A stretch of 64,000 nucleotides of DNA from SURF-21 sp964462595 (GCA_964462595.1 CAYWXM010000034.1:55537-119536); one strand, 5' to 3'. Counted from the first letter of the stretch, positions 25,251 through 33,737 are shown. The notes: generated by a model not told the origin, from the letters alone. Numbers and translations: made by a program.

Positions 25251-25667
25251 ATACACCTCCTGATGCCTGTATTCTACCATCCATCGGCCAGGTTGGTGTG
25301 TCCAAACCCCAGTTTTCTCTCTTCTCCTTGAAGTCCCGCTGTTCATAGTCTGGAAGACTACCTACAGAGCGACATTCAGATAAGATTGACCGTGCGATGT
25401 GTACTGCATATGCGGCTGTCTTTTCAAGTATCTGCAGGCCCGTCGGAGAGAGATCAAGCATTAATTGGAAAGTGAGTTAATACCAAGCCCATAGAAACCA
25501 TGAAAAGCATGATCCAGACTCTTGCCGATGCCAGGAAAGAAATGCAGCGACGATAGGGACATAATGCCCCTCAAACCCGCTGAGAGCCACCAGGAAGAAT
25601 GAGCGCTTTATGCCCTGTCAGTCTGCCTTGCGGTATATTTGCGGGATTTTTCGGCCTTTAGAAGATG
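25251..25667. other. Upstream region of the A+T-rich cassette
   Basis: This stretch has intermediate base composition. On the minus strand a frame opening at 25461 (MLDLSPTGLQILEKTAAYA) is protein-like for about 60 codons, then runs into the cassette genes in the wrong frame; it may be a remnant. On the plus strand 25500-25556 reads MKSMIQTLADARKEMQRR and stops. No complete gene is supported. Confidence 0.35.
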
Positions 25668-25751
25668 AAGCTGGGGCCTGCATTTAGCAAAACCCCAGCT
25701 AGATTCTGGTAGCGCATGTGGGATTTGAACCCACGATCTCCGCCTTGAGAG
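25668..25751 (-). repeat. Left attachment repeat of the integrated element (partial tRNA-Glu plus terminator)
   Basis: These 84 bases match 34327-34410 at 81 positions without gaps. The repeat holds the 3' 45 bases of tRNA-Glu, from the anticodon loop to CCA (25707-25751, identical in both copies). It also holds the terminator hairpin that follows the tRNA (AGCTGGGG at 25669-25676 with CCCCAGCT at 25693-25700). The tRNA 5' half is absent here. This is the classic product of tyrosine-integrase insertion at a tRNA gene. Confidence 0.95.
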
Positions 25752-25850
25752 TCAGAAAAGGCCTGTTTTCCATGATTGGCTATGTTTGCCAATAACCCGT
25801 TTATACTGCTATTATGCATTACTCCGCAAACCTCCGAAAAACATCGAAAA

Positions 25851-27041
25851 TCATGACTCGGTAGCAAATTGGGTAGCGTCAAAATTTACCAGCTCCCCAA
25901 ACAGGGCATTTTGGAGGCGGTCGACTGCCTCCCTCCCGGCGTTCTCGAACAGGTGGCCGTACACGTCCCACGTCATGCCCGCTGAGGCGTGGCCCACAAG
26001 TGATTGAATCGTCTTCACGTTCTCCCCTTGTGCTATGAGCATGGAGACGTAAGAATGACGGAGGGCATGGAATCCCACCTTGCGGAGGCCCGCAACCCTC
26101 AGGGCGGGCTCGAGGATCCGCTGAGTGACGTTACGGCTTGCAAGCGGCCTTCCCGTCTCACTCGTGAACACGAGGTCATGCGGATTCTGCGGGAGCTCCA
26201 CCGCCTGACGGACCTGGTGGGCCTTCAGCTCCTCCACCAGGATCCCCGGCAGGTCGATCACGCGCCGCCCGGCCTCAGACTTGGGCGGGTAGAATTCCCC
26301 GCCCTGGAGCACCTGCCGGATATATGCCTTGCGCTCCTCCAGGTCGACATCTCCCCACCTGAGGCCTAAGAGCTCCGACTGCCTGGCCCCGGTGAGAGCC
26401 GCGAACATGAGAAGGGCCTTGCGGCAGGTTATATAATCCCGCTTGTGGCCCTTGCTACCCCATACCTCATCAAGCGTCCCGGCGGCCTGGAGCAAGCGCT
26501 TTACCTCCTCCGGCTCGAGGTATTCCACCTCAGCCCTGGCAGCCCTGGGTTTCTTCACATAAGCGGCCGGATTCGCGCCGATATATCCCCATTGCACCGC
26601 CTTTTCCATTATGGCCTTGAGGAGAGTAAGGCAGCGGGAGGCGGTGGCCGGCGTTATGGTCTTGGCCTTCTCCTTGCTTTTCTTCCCCGCCTTGTATTTC
26701 ATCTTGGGGAGCTTCGCCGCGAACCCCTCCACCTCTTCCGGGCCGATGGACTTGATCTTCATATCCCCGAAGTGCCTTTTAAGCCTTTCGACGTGGGCCT
26801 TATAGGTGGCCTGGGTCTTGGGGCGGACCTCCGCTTTTTTTATCTCGAGCCATTTATCCGCGAGCTCCGCGAAGGTTATATTTTCCTTCTCGCGGTGAGT
26901 GCCTTCATATATGCCCTTCTCGATCTTCGACTTGAGGCGCTTTGCGTCGATCTCTCTTCTCCCCGCTACCCTCCAGCGTTTCTTGCCGTCGAAGTAATAA
27001 ACAACGTAATACTTCTCAGCGCGTTTCTTTATCGTGGCCAC
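25851..27041 (-). CDS. int: Tyrosine-type site-specific integrase
   Basis: This 396-residue phage-type integrase recombines the element at the 3' half of tRNA-Glu. It has an arm-binding N-terminal domain (KKRAEKYYVVYYFDGKKRWR) and a SAM-like core-binding domain (TFAELADKWLEIKK to about 140). The catalytic domain carries the Arg of LTGARQSELLGLRW, His-x-x-Arg of FHALRHSYVS, His of SLVGHAS and nucleophile Tyr of WDVYGHLFE. The GTG at 27041 behind AAGGGGGG is the best start; the frame is open to 27128 inside the upstream gene. The stop lies 100 bp from the left attachment repeat. A broken relative lies at 22127-22315. Confidence 0.95.
   Translation of the reverse strand: MATIKKRAEKYYVVYYFDGKKRWRVAGRREIDAKRLKSKIEKGIYEGTHREKENITFAELADKWLEIKKAEVRPKTQATYKAHVERLKRHFGDMKIKSIGPEEVEGFAAKLPKMKYKAGKKSKEKAKTITPATASRCLTLLKAIMEKAVQWGYIGANPAAYVKKPRAARAEVEYLEPEEVKRLLQAAGTLDEVWGSKGHKRDYITCRKALLMFAALTGARQSELLGLRWGDVDLEERKAYIRQVLQGGEFYPPKSEAGRRVIDLPGILVEELKAHQVRQAVELPQNPHDLVFTSETGRPLASRNVTQRILEPALRVAGLRKVGFHALRHSYVSMLIAQGENVKTIQSLVGHASAGMTWDVYGHLFENAGREAVDRLQNALFGELVNFDATQFATES
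25860..25877 (+). repeat. Candidate integrase arm-type site, left copy
   Basis: GGTAGCAAATTGGGTAGC is 17/18 identical to 34299-34316, inside the other end of the element and in the same orientation. Within each copy GGTAGC is itself repeated, 12 bp apart. It overlaps the end of the integrase reading frame. Confidence 0.5.
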
Positions 27042-28011
27042 CTGGACCCCCCTTCTTCCCCTTTGCCTTCGAGTGAGCGACGCGCATGGACGCCTCCGTT
27101 TTATAGGCGTATTCGGGGAACCTCTCATTCCAGGTCTCGAGACGTTCCTCCCACGTCAAATCTTGCGTTTCCTTCGCGAACGACAACAAGAGCTCGGTCT
27201 TGAACTTCCTCTCCTGGGGCGGGTATAGCTGGAGGCGTTCCCCTAAGTGCTCGAGAAAAGCCCTTCGCCTCTCTCGGTATAGGCGCGATACTTCATGCGG
27301 TGTCTCGCGGAGATCTCCGCTTATCTTGAAGCCCGCGGAAGACATGCCGGGGACCCCATAGGATGAGGCGCTAATCGTCATCCAGGCCAGCGCCTCCGGG
27401 ACCTCCCCGAAGAGCACCAGGCGCATTGTCTCCTCGAGGGGAAAACCTAACTTCTCGGTTAACGCCTGGCATCTCAGCTTGAAGCGTGAAAGGTCGCAAT
27501 CTCCCGACTGTATGCCGAGCTCGAAGAAGGTCTCTTCCTTCCTGGAGGCTACGAGGATATCCTCCATCTTGAGGATCTTCTCCAGGGTGTCTTTCGAAAC
27601 GATGACCTCGAGGCGGTATGTGAACTCCTCCGCCTGGTGGGCGCGCCTCCACTTCTCGGCCTTCTTCTTCGTGAGCGGTTCCTCCTGGCCTAAGAACTCG
27701 GCGCGTATGCTCTTTATGTTCTTATCCCATAGGCGGGCCTTGCGCTGATTCTCATATAGCGCCTTCCTCCCCGCCGGGGCCGGGGCGGTCTCGGTAATCT
27801 TTTCTCGGCGTGGCCTGCCCGGGCTCGAGCCGGGATGAGGCAGGTTATACCAGCATGTGAGAATGTTCTCGAGATCATCCTCCGTGAAATTCCCGAGCTC
27901 CCATACATCATCAGCCATTAAGGCTTGCGATATGAGGTGATCGAGATAGTCCTCCGTGATCTCCTGGCCCATCTCCGCCTCTATGTTGCCCTTGAGCCCT
28001 TCCCGGTCCAT
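27016..28011 (-). CDS. Hypothetical protein of the integrated element, co-transcribed with the integrase gene
   Basis: This 331-residue soluble, charged, mostly helical protein has no family recognised. The N-terminus is acidic (MGQEITEDYLDHLISQALM). A basic Pro/Arg linker (HPGSSPGRPRREK) comes at about 58-72, then long helices. The C-terminus is basic (KAKGKKGGPGGHDKETR), as in DNA-binding or packaging proteins. It overlaps the integrase start by 26 bp and begins with an AAAGGG site. Divergence from the XRE regulator gene suggests it belongs to the lysogeny-side transcript. Confidence 0.75.
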   Translation of the reverse strand: MDREGLKGNIEAEMGQEITEDYLDHLISQALMADDVWELGNFTEDDLENILTCWYNLPHPGSSPGRPRREKITETAPAPAGRKALYENQRKARLWDKNIKSIRAEFLGQEEPLTKKKAEKWRRAHQAEEFTYRLEVIVSKDTLEKILKMEDILVASRKEETFFELGIQSGDCDLSRFKLRCQALTEKLGFPLEETMRLVLFGEVPEALAWMTISASSYGVPGMSSAGFKISGDLRETPHEVSRLYRERRRAFLEHLGERLQLYPPQERKFKTELLLSFAKETQDLTWEERLETWNERFPEYAYKTEASMRVAHSKAKGKKGGPGGHDKETR

Positions 28012-28092
28012 GTTACCCTTTCTGTACGCTTATGTTTACGTGATACTATCTCTTTAGATTCTAATAGCGATTATAGCGGGAGGTGTTGAAAA
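28012..28092. promoter_or_regulatory. Divergent control region of the element with operator-like palindrome
   Basis: This 81-bp A+T-rich spacer separates the integrase-side transcript from the regulator and replication transcript. It contains the palindrome TTAGATTCTAA (28054-28064) nested in CTAT...ATAG. This is a good candidate operator for the adjacent XRE protein. Promoter boxes cannot be fixed. Confidence 0.5.
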
Positions 28093-28290
28093 GTGCAAGT
28101 AGCGGAACGCCGGAAGGAACTGGGTCTGACTCAAGACCACCTGGCCCGGATTCTCGGGGTCTCCCGCCAGCTGGTGAGCCTGATCGAGACCGGCACATAC
28201 AGGCCTTACCCAAAAATCAAGCGCCGCATGTCGGAAGTTTTAGGGACCCCGGAGGAGATCCTGTTCCCATCGGGAGGCGATGAGAAGTGA
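28093..28290 (+). CDS. XRE-family helix-turn-helix regulator
   Basis: This 65-residue single-domain Cro/CI-type DNA-binding protein has the motif RKELGLTQDHLARILGVSRQ, then LVSLIETGTYRPYPKIKRRM. The length equals one HTH domain with no dimerisation or cleavage part. The GTG start follows GGGAGGTG. It is the first gene of the rightward transcript and probably represses the divergent region just upstream. The stop overlaps the next start (GTGA). Confidence 0.9.
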   Translation: MQVAERRKELGLTQDHLARILGVSRQLVSLIETGTYRPYPKIKRRMSEVLGTPEEILFPSGGDEK

Positions 28291-28496
28291 GCCGCTTCAT
28301 GACCCTGGAGGAGACCGCCGCATTTCTCAACCTGAGTAAAACCATGGTTTATCGCCTCTCGAGCCGGTCAGAACTGCCGGGGAAGATTGAGCTCGGACAT
28401 CGGACCGTGCGCGTTGACCGGGAGATCCTGGAGGCGGCGCTCAGGGAGAAGGCGGCGGGCGGAGGCGGAAAGGACGCAGACGGTGACCCTCGATAA
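28287..28496 (+). CDS. AlpA/excisionase-type small DNA-binding protein
   Basis: This 69-residue winged-helix protein of the MerR-like excisionase class has FMTLEETAAFLNLSKTMVYR and LELGHRTVRVDREILE-type features. Proteins of this kind act as recombination directionality factors or activate integrase genes. It is translationally coupled to the XRE gene through a GTGA overlap. It overlaps the next start as well. It is the best candidate for excision control of this element. Confidence 0.82.
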   Translation: MSRFMTLEETAAFLNLSKTMVYRLSSRSELPGKIELGHRTVRVDREILEAALREKAAGGGGKDADGDPR

Positions 28497-29937
28497 CCTG
28501 GACGACAAAAAGATGCGGGCCTTCCTGGCCGGGGAGATCACCGCGGAGGAGCTTTTCGGGGACAACGGGGAGCGGCCGGAGGAGCACCACCTTTCCGATC
28601 TCGGCAACGCTAAACGCTTCGCGCGCCAACACCTGGACGGTGTGAGGTATTGCCATTCCCGGCGGTGCTGGTATATCTGGGACGGCCGCCGGTGGGCGGC
28701 GGACGCGGACGGGACCATCTACCGCCTGGCGGAAGAGACGGTGCGGAGTATATACGAGGAAGCGGCCCGGGCGGAGGGGCCGGAGCGGGAGGCCCTGGCG
28801 AAACATGCTTTAAAGAGTGAAGCGGAAGCCCGGATCCGCGCCATGGTGTCCCTGGCCGAGAACGCGGCCGGGCTCGCCGTAACGCGGGACAGGTTTGACC
28901 AGGCGGCCTACAGGCTGAACGTGCTTAACGGGACCATCGACCTCAAGACGGGCGAACTCCTCCCCCACAAGCGGGAGGACATGATTACTACCATGGCGCC
29001 GGTGGAATATGACCCTGAGGCCCGCTATCCCTTGTGGGGTTCCTTCCTGGAGCGCGTCCTGCCGGATCTCGAGGTGCGCGGTTTTTTTAAGCGCGCGGCC
29101 GGATACTCGATCTGCGGGGATCCCTGCGAAGAACGACTACCGTTTGTCTACGGCCCTCCGGGGGCGGGGAAGGGAACGATTCTGGCCGCGATCTCCGGGG
29201 CGCTCGGCCCGGACTATACGGCTACGGCAGACTTCAGCACGTTCCTCGAGCGGGGAAGATACGGGGGCGGACCGCGCCACGATATAGCGAGGTTGGCCGG
29301 TTCACGCATGGTTATATCTCAGGAAGTGGAAGACGGGAAGAAATTTGCGGAGTCGATCGTGTGCGCGCTCACCGGCGGGGACCGTGTTGCGGCCCGCCAC
29401 CTCTACCAGGAATCATTTGAATTTAAACCGGAGTTTGTCATATGGCTGGTGGCCAATCACCGGCCACGCGTCAGCGGCACGGATAGCCCTATATGGCGGC
29501 GGCTTCTGCTGATCCCGTTCAACGTTGCCATACCTCCGGAGGAACGTGACCCGGACGTTAAACGGCTTCTTTCCGATCCCGAGAAGGCGGGGCCTGCGGT
29601 CCTGGCCTGGCTTGTGGAGGGCGCGCTCGCGTGGCAAAGGGAAGGGCTCAACCCTCCCGCGCCCGTCCTGGCGCTCACGGAGGAATACCGCCGGGAGAGT
29701 GACCCCCTGGGCGACTTTCTGGAGGAGCGGTGCACCCTGGGACCCAACCTCCGCGAGACTAAAGCGGCGGTCCGCAAGGCCTATCTCAGGTGGGCCGAGG
29801 AGACGGGGGAAAGGTATGTGCTCGGTCGGAAACAACTCTCCAATGCCCTCCTTGCGCGAGGCATGGATGAATACAGGGACGGGAGCGCGCATTACTGGAT
29901 CGGCCTCGAGGTGCGAGGTGGTGAACTGCGATTATGA
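28483..29937 (+). CDS. Phage/plasmid primase-helicase, D5/P4 family (SF3 helicase)
   Basis: This 484-residue replication protein has an N-terminal D5_N-like region (about 40-190: RFARQHLDGVRY, LNVLNGTIDLKTG). The SF3 ATPase follows, with Walker A FVYGPPGAGKGT, Walker B-like RMVISQEVED, and sensor KPEFVIWLVANHRPRV. The arginine-finger region is SPIWRRLLLIPF. The usual SF3 Walker A is GxxxNGKS, so GAGKGT is a variant. No TOPRIM or archaeo-eukaryotic primase motif was seen in this chain; priming may come from the CHC2 protein downstream. GTG at 28483 follows AAAGGA and overlaps the excisionase gene. It should drive replication of the excised element. Confidence 0.92.
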   Translation: MTLDNLDDKKMRAFLAGEITAEELFGDNGERPEEHHLSDLGNAKRFARQHLDGVRYCHSRRCWYIWDGRRWAADADGTIYRLAEETVRSIYEEAARAEGPEREALAKHALKSEAEARIRAMVSLAENAAGLAVTRDRFDQAAYRLNVLNGTIDLKTGELLPHKREDMITTMAPVEYDPEARYPLWGSFLERVLPDLEVRGFFKRAAGYSICGDPCEERLPFVYGPPGAGKGTILAAISGALGPDYTATADFSTFLERGRYGGGPRHDIARLAGSRMVISQEVEDGKKFAESIVCALTGGDRVAARHLYQESFEFKPEFVIWLVANHRPRVSGTDSPIWRRLLLIPFNVAIPPEERDPDVKRLLSDPEKAGPAVLAWLVEGALAWQREGLNPPAPVLALTEEYRRESDPLGDFLEERCTLGPNLRETKAAVRKAYLRWAEETGERYVLGRKQLSNALLARGMDEYRDGSAHYWIGLEVRGGELRL

Positions 29938-30067
29938 CGTTTTATGACGTTTCAAACGGGTTTTCCATAAAACCCCTACATGAGGGATTTACTAGGGAGG
30001 TTTATGTAATTTACGGTTCATACGTCACGAAACGTCATAATCCCAGCTCAAAGGCAAGGTGGTAAAA

Positions 30068-30253
30068 ATGGCTGATATTCCCGAAGACGTGGTGTTGATC
30101 CGTTACGGGAAGGCCGTCCTGGCCTTGACCCCTGCCGAGTTTAGGGCGGCGATCAAGCGCGGGAAGTATATCAGGCGCTGTGATTCAACCGAGCGCCGCG
30201 CGGAGAAGCGACTCGAGGCGAGCAAGAGGGAGGGCGGCCATGACCCTTATTGA
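30068..30253 (+). CDS. Small hypothetical protein of the element
   Basis: This is a 61-residue protein, MADIPEDVVLIRYGKAVLAL followed by TPAEFRAAIKRGKYIRR, with a basic Arg/Lys-rich C-terminus. The start chosen is ATG 30068; GTG at 30059 is an alternative. The next gene begins inside its 3' end (14-bp overlap). No family was recognised. Confidence 0.6.
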   Translation: MADIPEDVVLIRYGKAVLALTPAEFRAAIKRGKYIRRCDSTERRAEKRLEASKREGGHDPY

Positions 30254-30914
30254 GCGCATCAAGGAAGAGCTCACCATCGAGGACTGTCTGTCCCACTTTG
30301 GGGCGGACGTCCCGGCCTGGCGATCCCGGCCGTTCAACATAAAGTGCTTCCTCCCCGGCCATGAGGACGTTAACCCGAGCATGACCATCTATCCGCAGGA
30401 GGCGCGCACCTGGTGCCATGGTTGCCAGCGGGGCGGTGACGTGCTGGATATAACAGCCCTAATGCTCAACACGGATATCAAGGGCGCGGTGGAGTACTGG
30501 AGCCGCAGATTAAACCTTGAAGACCGGCGGCCCACCGCTGAAGAGACGGCCCGGGCACACCAGGCCCGCATGCGGCGGGAGATAAGGAACGTGTGCCATG
30601 CCTTTTCTCATGCTGTGGAGAAGGATATGCCAAAGCCGCTTGACCCCGAATTACTGACCATATTCGATGCGTGTTATGCATCAAAGGACGCGATAGATGA
30701 GCACGCCTGGCGGGACGGCGGACCAAAAGACAAAGCGGAGGCGTCCGCCTACGTCCAGGAGCTCAAGAGGTGGCGTGAGCTGTGGGAGGGCCTGCTGGCC
30801 GGGGCGAACGGTGAAGGCATACCAGTGGGCATAACATCACCACCGATCCCCGGGCATATACCGCCTCCCAGCTTTCTTTATCCTCCGCTGTACCCCGTTC
30901 AAATTAAAAAATGA
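30240..30914 (+). CDS. CHC2 zinc-finger protein (primase zinc-binding domain without TOPRIM)
   Basis: The 224-residue protein starts at ATG 30240 behind AGGGAGGG. Residues about 10-85 form a DnaG-type CHC2 zinc finger: KCFLPGHEDVNPSM supplies Cys and His, WCHGCQRGGDVLD supplies Cys-x-x-Cys. The rest is helical with a Pro-rich tail (GHIPPPSFLYPPLYP). No TOPRIM or RNA polymerase domain follows, so it is a stand-alone finger. It could bind template for the D5-type helicase. Such split primase parts are common in phages and satellites. Confidence 0.87.
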   Translation: MTLIERIKEELTIEDCLSHFGADVPAWRSRPFNIKCFLPGHEDVNPSMTIYPQEARTWCHGCQRGGDVLDITALMLNTDIKGAVEYWSRRLNLEDRRPTAEETARAHQARMRREIRNVCHAFSHAVEKDMPKPLDPELLTIFDACYASKDAIDEHAWRDGGPKDKAEASAYVQELKRWRELWEGLLAGANGEGIPVGITSPPIPGHIPPPSFLYPPLYPVQIKK

Positions 30915-30923
30915 GGTGAAAAA

Positions 30924-31238
30924 ATGCAAGCACCCCAACACTTAACGAAAAAAACCCGCAGCTGGTGGCGGCAAGTGGTCAATGATTATTACCTCGAGGA
31001 TCACCATATCCGCCTGCTCACCCTGGCGGCTGAGGCCTGGGACCGTTGCGAGGAGGCCCGGGAGATCCTGGCCGCGGAGGGCTTGACCTACCTTGACAGA
31101 TTCGACCAGCCACGCGCACGACCTGAGATTGCCGTCGAGCGTGATTCGCGCCTGGCCTTCGCCCGGCTCCTGCGGGAGCTGGACCTTGACGTCGAACCTC
31201 CGGCCGGAGCACCCCGGCCGCCCGGAATCAGGAGATGA
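30924..31238 (+). CDS. Phage terminase small subunit, P27-like
   Basis: The 104-residue protein resembles the P27 small-terminase family: HLTKKTRSWWRQVVNDYYLE, then LLTLAAEAWDRCEEAREIL and GLTYLDRFDQPRARPEI. It ends in a Pro/Arg-rich tail after LLRELDLDVEPP. Small terminases recognise the packaging site and hand DNA to the large subunit, which is not encoded in this element. It has a GAGGTG ribosome site. Satellites often carry their own small terminase to redirect a helper phage's packaging motor. Confidence 0.85.
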   Translation: MQAPQHLTKKTRSWWRQVVNDYYLEDHHIRLLTLAAEAWDRCEEAREILAAEGLTYLDRFDQPRARPEIAVERDSRLAFARLLRELDLDVEPPAGAPRPPGIRR

Positions 31239-31241
31239 GAT

Positions 31242-31589
31242 ATGCCGAGAAAAAAACGAGACTCGAAAAAGATAAGCCGCGAGCTCACGACTGGTGAATA
31301 CATGGAAATGCTCATCGGGTGCGCCGCAGTTGACGGCTCGGTCTTTGAAACGCCTTTCCTCAAGCATGCGGCCTGGAACCTCCACCGCGAGGAACTGCTT
31401 GCGGTATGCGCGTATGGAATCAGGCCCGACGCCTGGTGGGAATTCGAGGCGCCGCGTTATGGCGATGATTACATATACGGCGACCGTGAATCGAAAATAG
31501 GCTTCCTCCGCAAGCACGGGCTGCTGGAGCCCGAGGAAGAGGCGAAGCTAAAGGCGGAGGCGGCAATCAGGAACAGCACGGGGGAATGA
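31242..31589 (+). CDS. Hypothetical protein of the element's packaging/capsid region
   Basis: This 115-residue protein has a basic N-terminus (MPRKKRDSKKISREL) and a central aromatic stretch (RPDAWWEFEAPRYGDDYIYG). AGGAGATGAG precedes ATG 31242, three bases after the terminase stop. Position after the small terminase would suit a packaging accessory, but no family is recognised. Confidence 0.7.
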   Translation: MPRKKRDSKKISRELTTGEYMEMLIGCAAVDGSVFETPFLKHAAWNLHREELLAVCAYGIRPDAWWEFEAPRYGDDYIYGDRESKIGFLRKHGLLEPEEEAKLKAEAAIRNSTGE

Positions 31590-31590
31590 C

Positions 31591-31821
31591 ATGGAGATTG
31601 AGACGCTACATTTGCTGAGCGAAGCTGAGATCCGCGCGGGCCTCAAAGTTTTCTGCGAAGCCCGGGACCAGCACGCTGAAGAAGGCCGCCCGGGCCTGGC
31701 CGGAATATATGCGGCCCTGGCCGCGGCCCTCCAGGCCGAAAAGGTCCGTCGGAAACTGCTTTTCCGCGAGCACGAGCGCGAGCTCAAGGACGCGGATTTC
31801 ACGTGGGGAGACGTGATATAG
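31591..31821 (+). CDS. Small hypothetical helical protein of the element
   Basis: The 76-residue, mostly helical protein begins MEIETLHLLSEAEIRAGLKV and continues with an Ala-rich helix (GIYAALAAALQAEKVRR). GGGGGAATGAC precedes the start, and the spacing to the previous gene is one base. No family is recognised. Confidence 0.65.
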   Translation: MEIETLHLLSEAEIRAGLKVFCEARDQHAEEGRPGLAGIYAALAAALQAEKVRRKLLFREHERELKDADFTWGDVI

Positions 31822-31856
31822 GATTGTCATTAGGCCATGCTAATATAAAATGTTAG

Positions 31857-31967
31857 GCTGGTAAATGCCTCCGAACGCTGGAGCTGGAGGAGGCCGAGAC
31901 CGCAGGCCGGAAGGCGGGCCTTCACGGCAAGCGGAGTAAACGTAAGAGCACAACAGGAAGGAAATAG
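31857..31967 (+). pseudogene. Possible C-terminal remnant of a head gene
   Basis: A 36-codon frame without a start codon (LRTLELEEAETAGRKAGLHG onward) is protein-like and ends three bases before the capsid ATG. It may be the tail of a deleted portal or protease gene. The call rests only on composition and position. Confidence 0.3.
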
Positions 31968-31970
31968 ACG

Positions 31971-33290
31971 ATGAATCCACTTGAACTCAGAAGGAAAAGG
32001 GCGGGCATCATAGAACAGATGCGAGCCCTCATCAACACCGCGCAGAACGCGGGGCGCGGTCTCACCTCCTCCGAGGAGTCCCGCTACAAGGACATGGAGG
32101 CCGAGGTCAAACGGCTGGACGGCGATATACAGCGTGAAGAGGGCCTCCGCTCCCTCGAGGCTGACCTGAATGAGCCCCTGGACGCACCCCGCGCGCCTGT
32201 TCCCCCGAGCCCCACGAATGAACCTAGCTTTGTGGACTCGAAAGGCCGCGAGATAAGAGCCTTGAGGCCTGAGGAACGCGTCGCGGATCACGTCCGCCGG
32301 GAAGGCGGGGACGATTTCTCCGAGCCGCTGTCGTTCGGGCGCTACATCAGGGGAGCGGTGACTGGTGACTGGTCCGGGGCCGAGCCTGAGCGCCGGGCGA
32401 TGAAGGTTGCGGATGATGTGCTCGGCGGTTATGTTGTTCCCTCGCGCCTCTCGGCGGAGATCATCGACCTGGCCCGAAACAAGAGCGTTTGCCTCCAGGC
32501 TGGCGCTAGGACGCTTTTGATGGATTCCAGCACCCTCGATATAGCGCTGGTCACGCAGGACCCCGTCGCCGTTTGGCGCGGTGAATCCGAGCCGATCACG
32601 TCATCTGACGTCTCATTCGGCCTCCTGAGGCTGCACGCGAAGACGCTGGCCGCGATGGTTAAATGTTCCATCGAAATCATTGAGGACGCGAGCAACTTGG
32701 ACCAGACCGTAACCAACGCGATCTCACAGGCCCTGGCGCTCGAGCTGGATAGGACGATGCTTCTCGGCGAGGGAACACCTGTGCAGCCGCGAGGACTGGC
32801 GAAGACCGAGGGCGTGAATACAATCACGCTCGGGACGGGCAACGGCGCCGTGCTTCAATCGGTGACGCCGTTTTTCCAGGCTCGCGAGCCGATCCTCATG
32901 GCAAACGGCCAGCCGACCGCCGCAATCATGTCCCCGCGGGAAGAGGTTTGGCTGGAGAGCCTACGGGATGGCGAAGGAAGATATTTGCTTCCTCCTGAAA
33001 GCTGGACGCGGCTCAAGAGACTTTCGAGCAACCAGATCCCGTGCGACCTTGTCGAGGGCGAGTCGGACAACGCGAGCATCGCCATTATCGGCGATTTCTC
33101 CAGGCTGCTACTCGGCATGAGAACTGCCTTGACCGTGGAGATATCGCGTGAAGCCGGAGACACTACGGGCTCGGCCTTCCAAAACCTGGAGGTCTGGATC
33201 CGCGCTTATTTGCGGGCTGACGTCGCCGTCTCAAAGCCCAGTCACTTCTCAATAATCGAGGGTATAATCCCGGACAGCGGCGGGGAGTGA
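31971..33290 (+). CDS. HK97-family major capsid protein
   Basis: This 439-residue protein has a charged N-terminal helical region (about 1-75; LRRKRAGIIEQMRALINTA) of the scaffolding delta-domain type. A linker and the HK97 fold from about 130 follow: GGYVVPSRLSAEIIDLARN, MVKCSIEIIEDASNLDQTV and LDRTMLLGEGTPVQPRGL. The C-terminal shell strand is LNVxxxxRAD-like (EVWIRAYLRADVAVSKPSHF). All these are standard for Caudoviricetes heads. No prohead protease gene is present. It has a good AGGAAGG site. Presence of capsid without portal, protease, large terminase or tail is the key oddity of the element. Confidence 0.92.
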   Translation: MNPLELRRKRAGIIEQMRALINTAQNAGRGLTSSEESRYKDMEAEVKRLDGDIQREEGLRSLEADLNEPLDAPRAPVPPSPTNEPSFVDSKGREIRALRPEERVADHVRREGGDDFSEPLSFGRYIRGAVTGDWSGAEPERRAMKVADDVLGGYVVPSRLSAEIIDLARNKSVCLQAGARTLLMDSSTLDIALVTQDPVAVWRGESEPITSSDVSFGLLRLHAKTLAAMVKCSIEIIEDASNLDQTVTNAISQALALELDRTMLLGEGTPVQPRGLAKTEGVNTITLGTGNGAVLQSVTPFFQAREPILMANGQPTAAIMSPREEVWLESLRDGEGRYLLPPESWTRLKRLSSNQIPCDLVEGESDNASIAIIGDFSRLLLGMRTALTVEISREAGDTTGSAFQNLEVWIRAYLRADVAVSKPSHFSIIEGIIPDSGGE

Positions 33291-33296
33291 TCGGCC

Positions 33297-33737
33297 ATGC
33301 TAGACCTCTATCACAACATCGGGATCGTGCACCTGCTGGACGCGCAGGATATCGTGGAAGCTGATACCAAGTCCGATATCCTGGACCTGGCGGGCTTCAG
33401 CGGGGCGGTGGTCTCCGTGAATTTCGGAGATATAACCACCCTGACCGAGGACACGAACATGGTGGAGCCCGTCCTCCAGGAGTCCGATACCACCGATGAC
33501 GGCGACTTCTCGGCCGTGGCCGCCGCCGATATCCTGGGCGGATTCCTCGAGGTGGACAGCGTGGACGCTGACGAATCCTCGACCCAGTACGTGGGATACA
33601 TCGGCAGCTGCCGGTATATCCGCGTTCTGCTGGACGTTACCGGGCACCCCGTGGCGGTCCCGGTTTCCGTGGACGGTATCCTGGGTTATCCCAGCGAGGC
33701 CCCCGTGACCGTGCCCGATCCGGTGACCGCGACCTAA
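33297..33737 (+). CDS. Hypothetical acidic protein after the capsid gene (possible head decoration)
   Basis: This 146-residue, strongly acidic protein is beta-rich and free of Cys clusters or signal peptide (LDLYHNIGIVHLLDAQDIVE, AGFSGAVVSVNFGDITTLTE). It lies six bases after the capsid stop, so the two are co-translated. Position and composition would suit a head decoration or connector protein, but I recognise no family. Confidence 0.7.
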   Translation: MLDLYHNIGIVHLLDAQDIVEADTKSDILDLAGFSGAVVSVNFGDITTLTEDTNMVEPVLQESDTTDDGDFSAVAAADILGGFLEVDSVDADESSTQYVGYIGSCRYIRVLLDVTGHPVAVPVSVDGILGYPSEAPVTVPDPVTAT

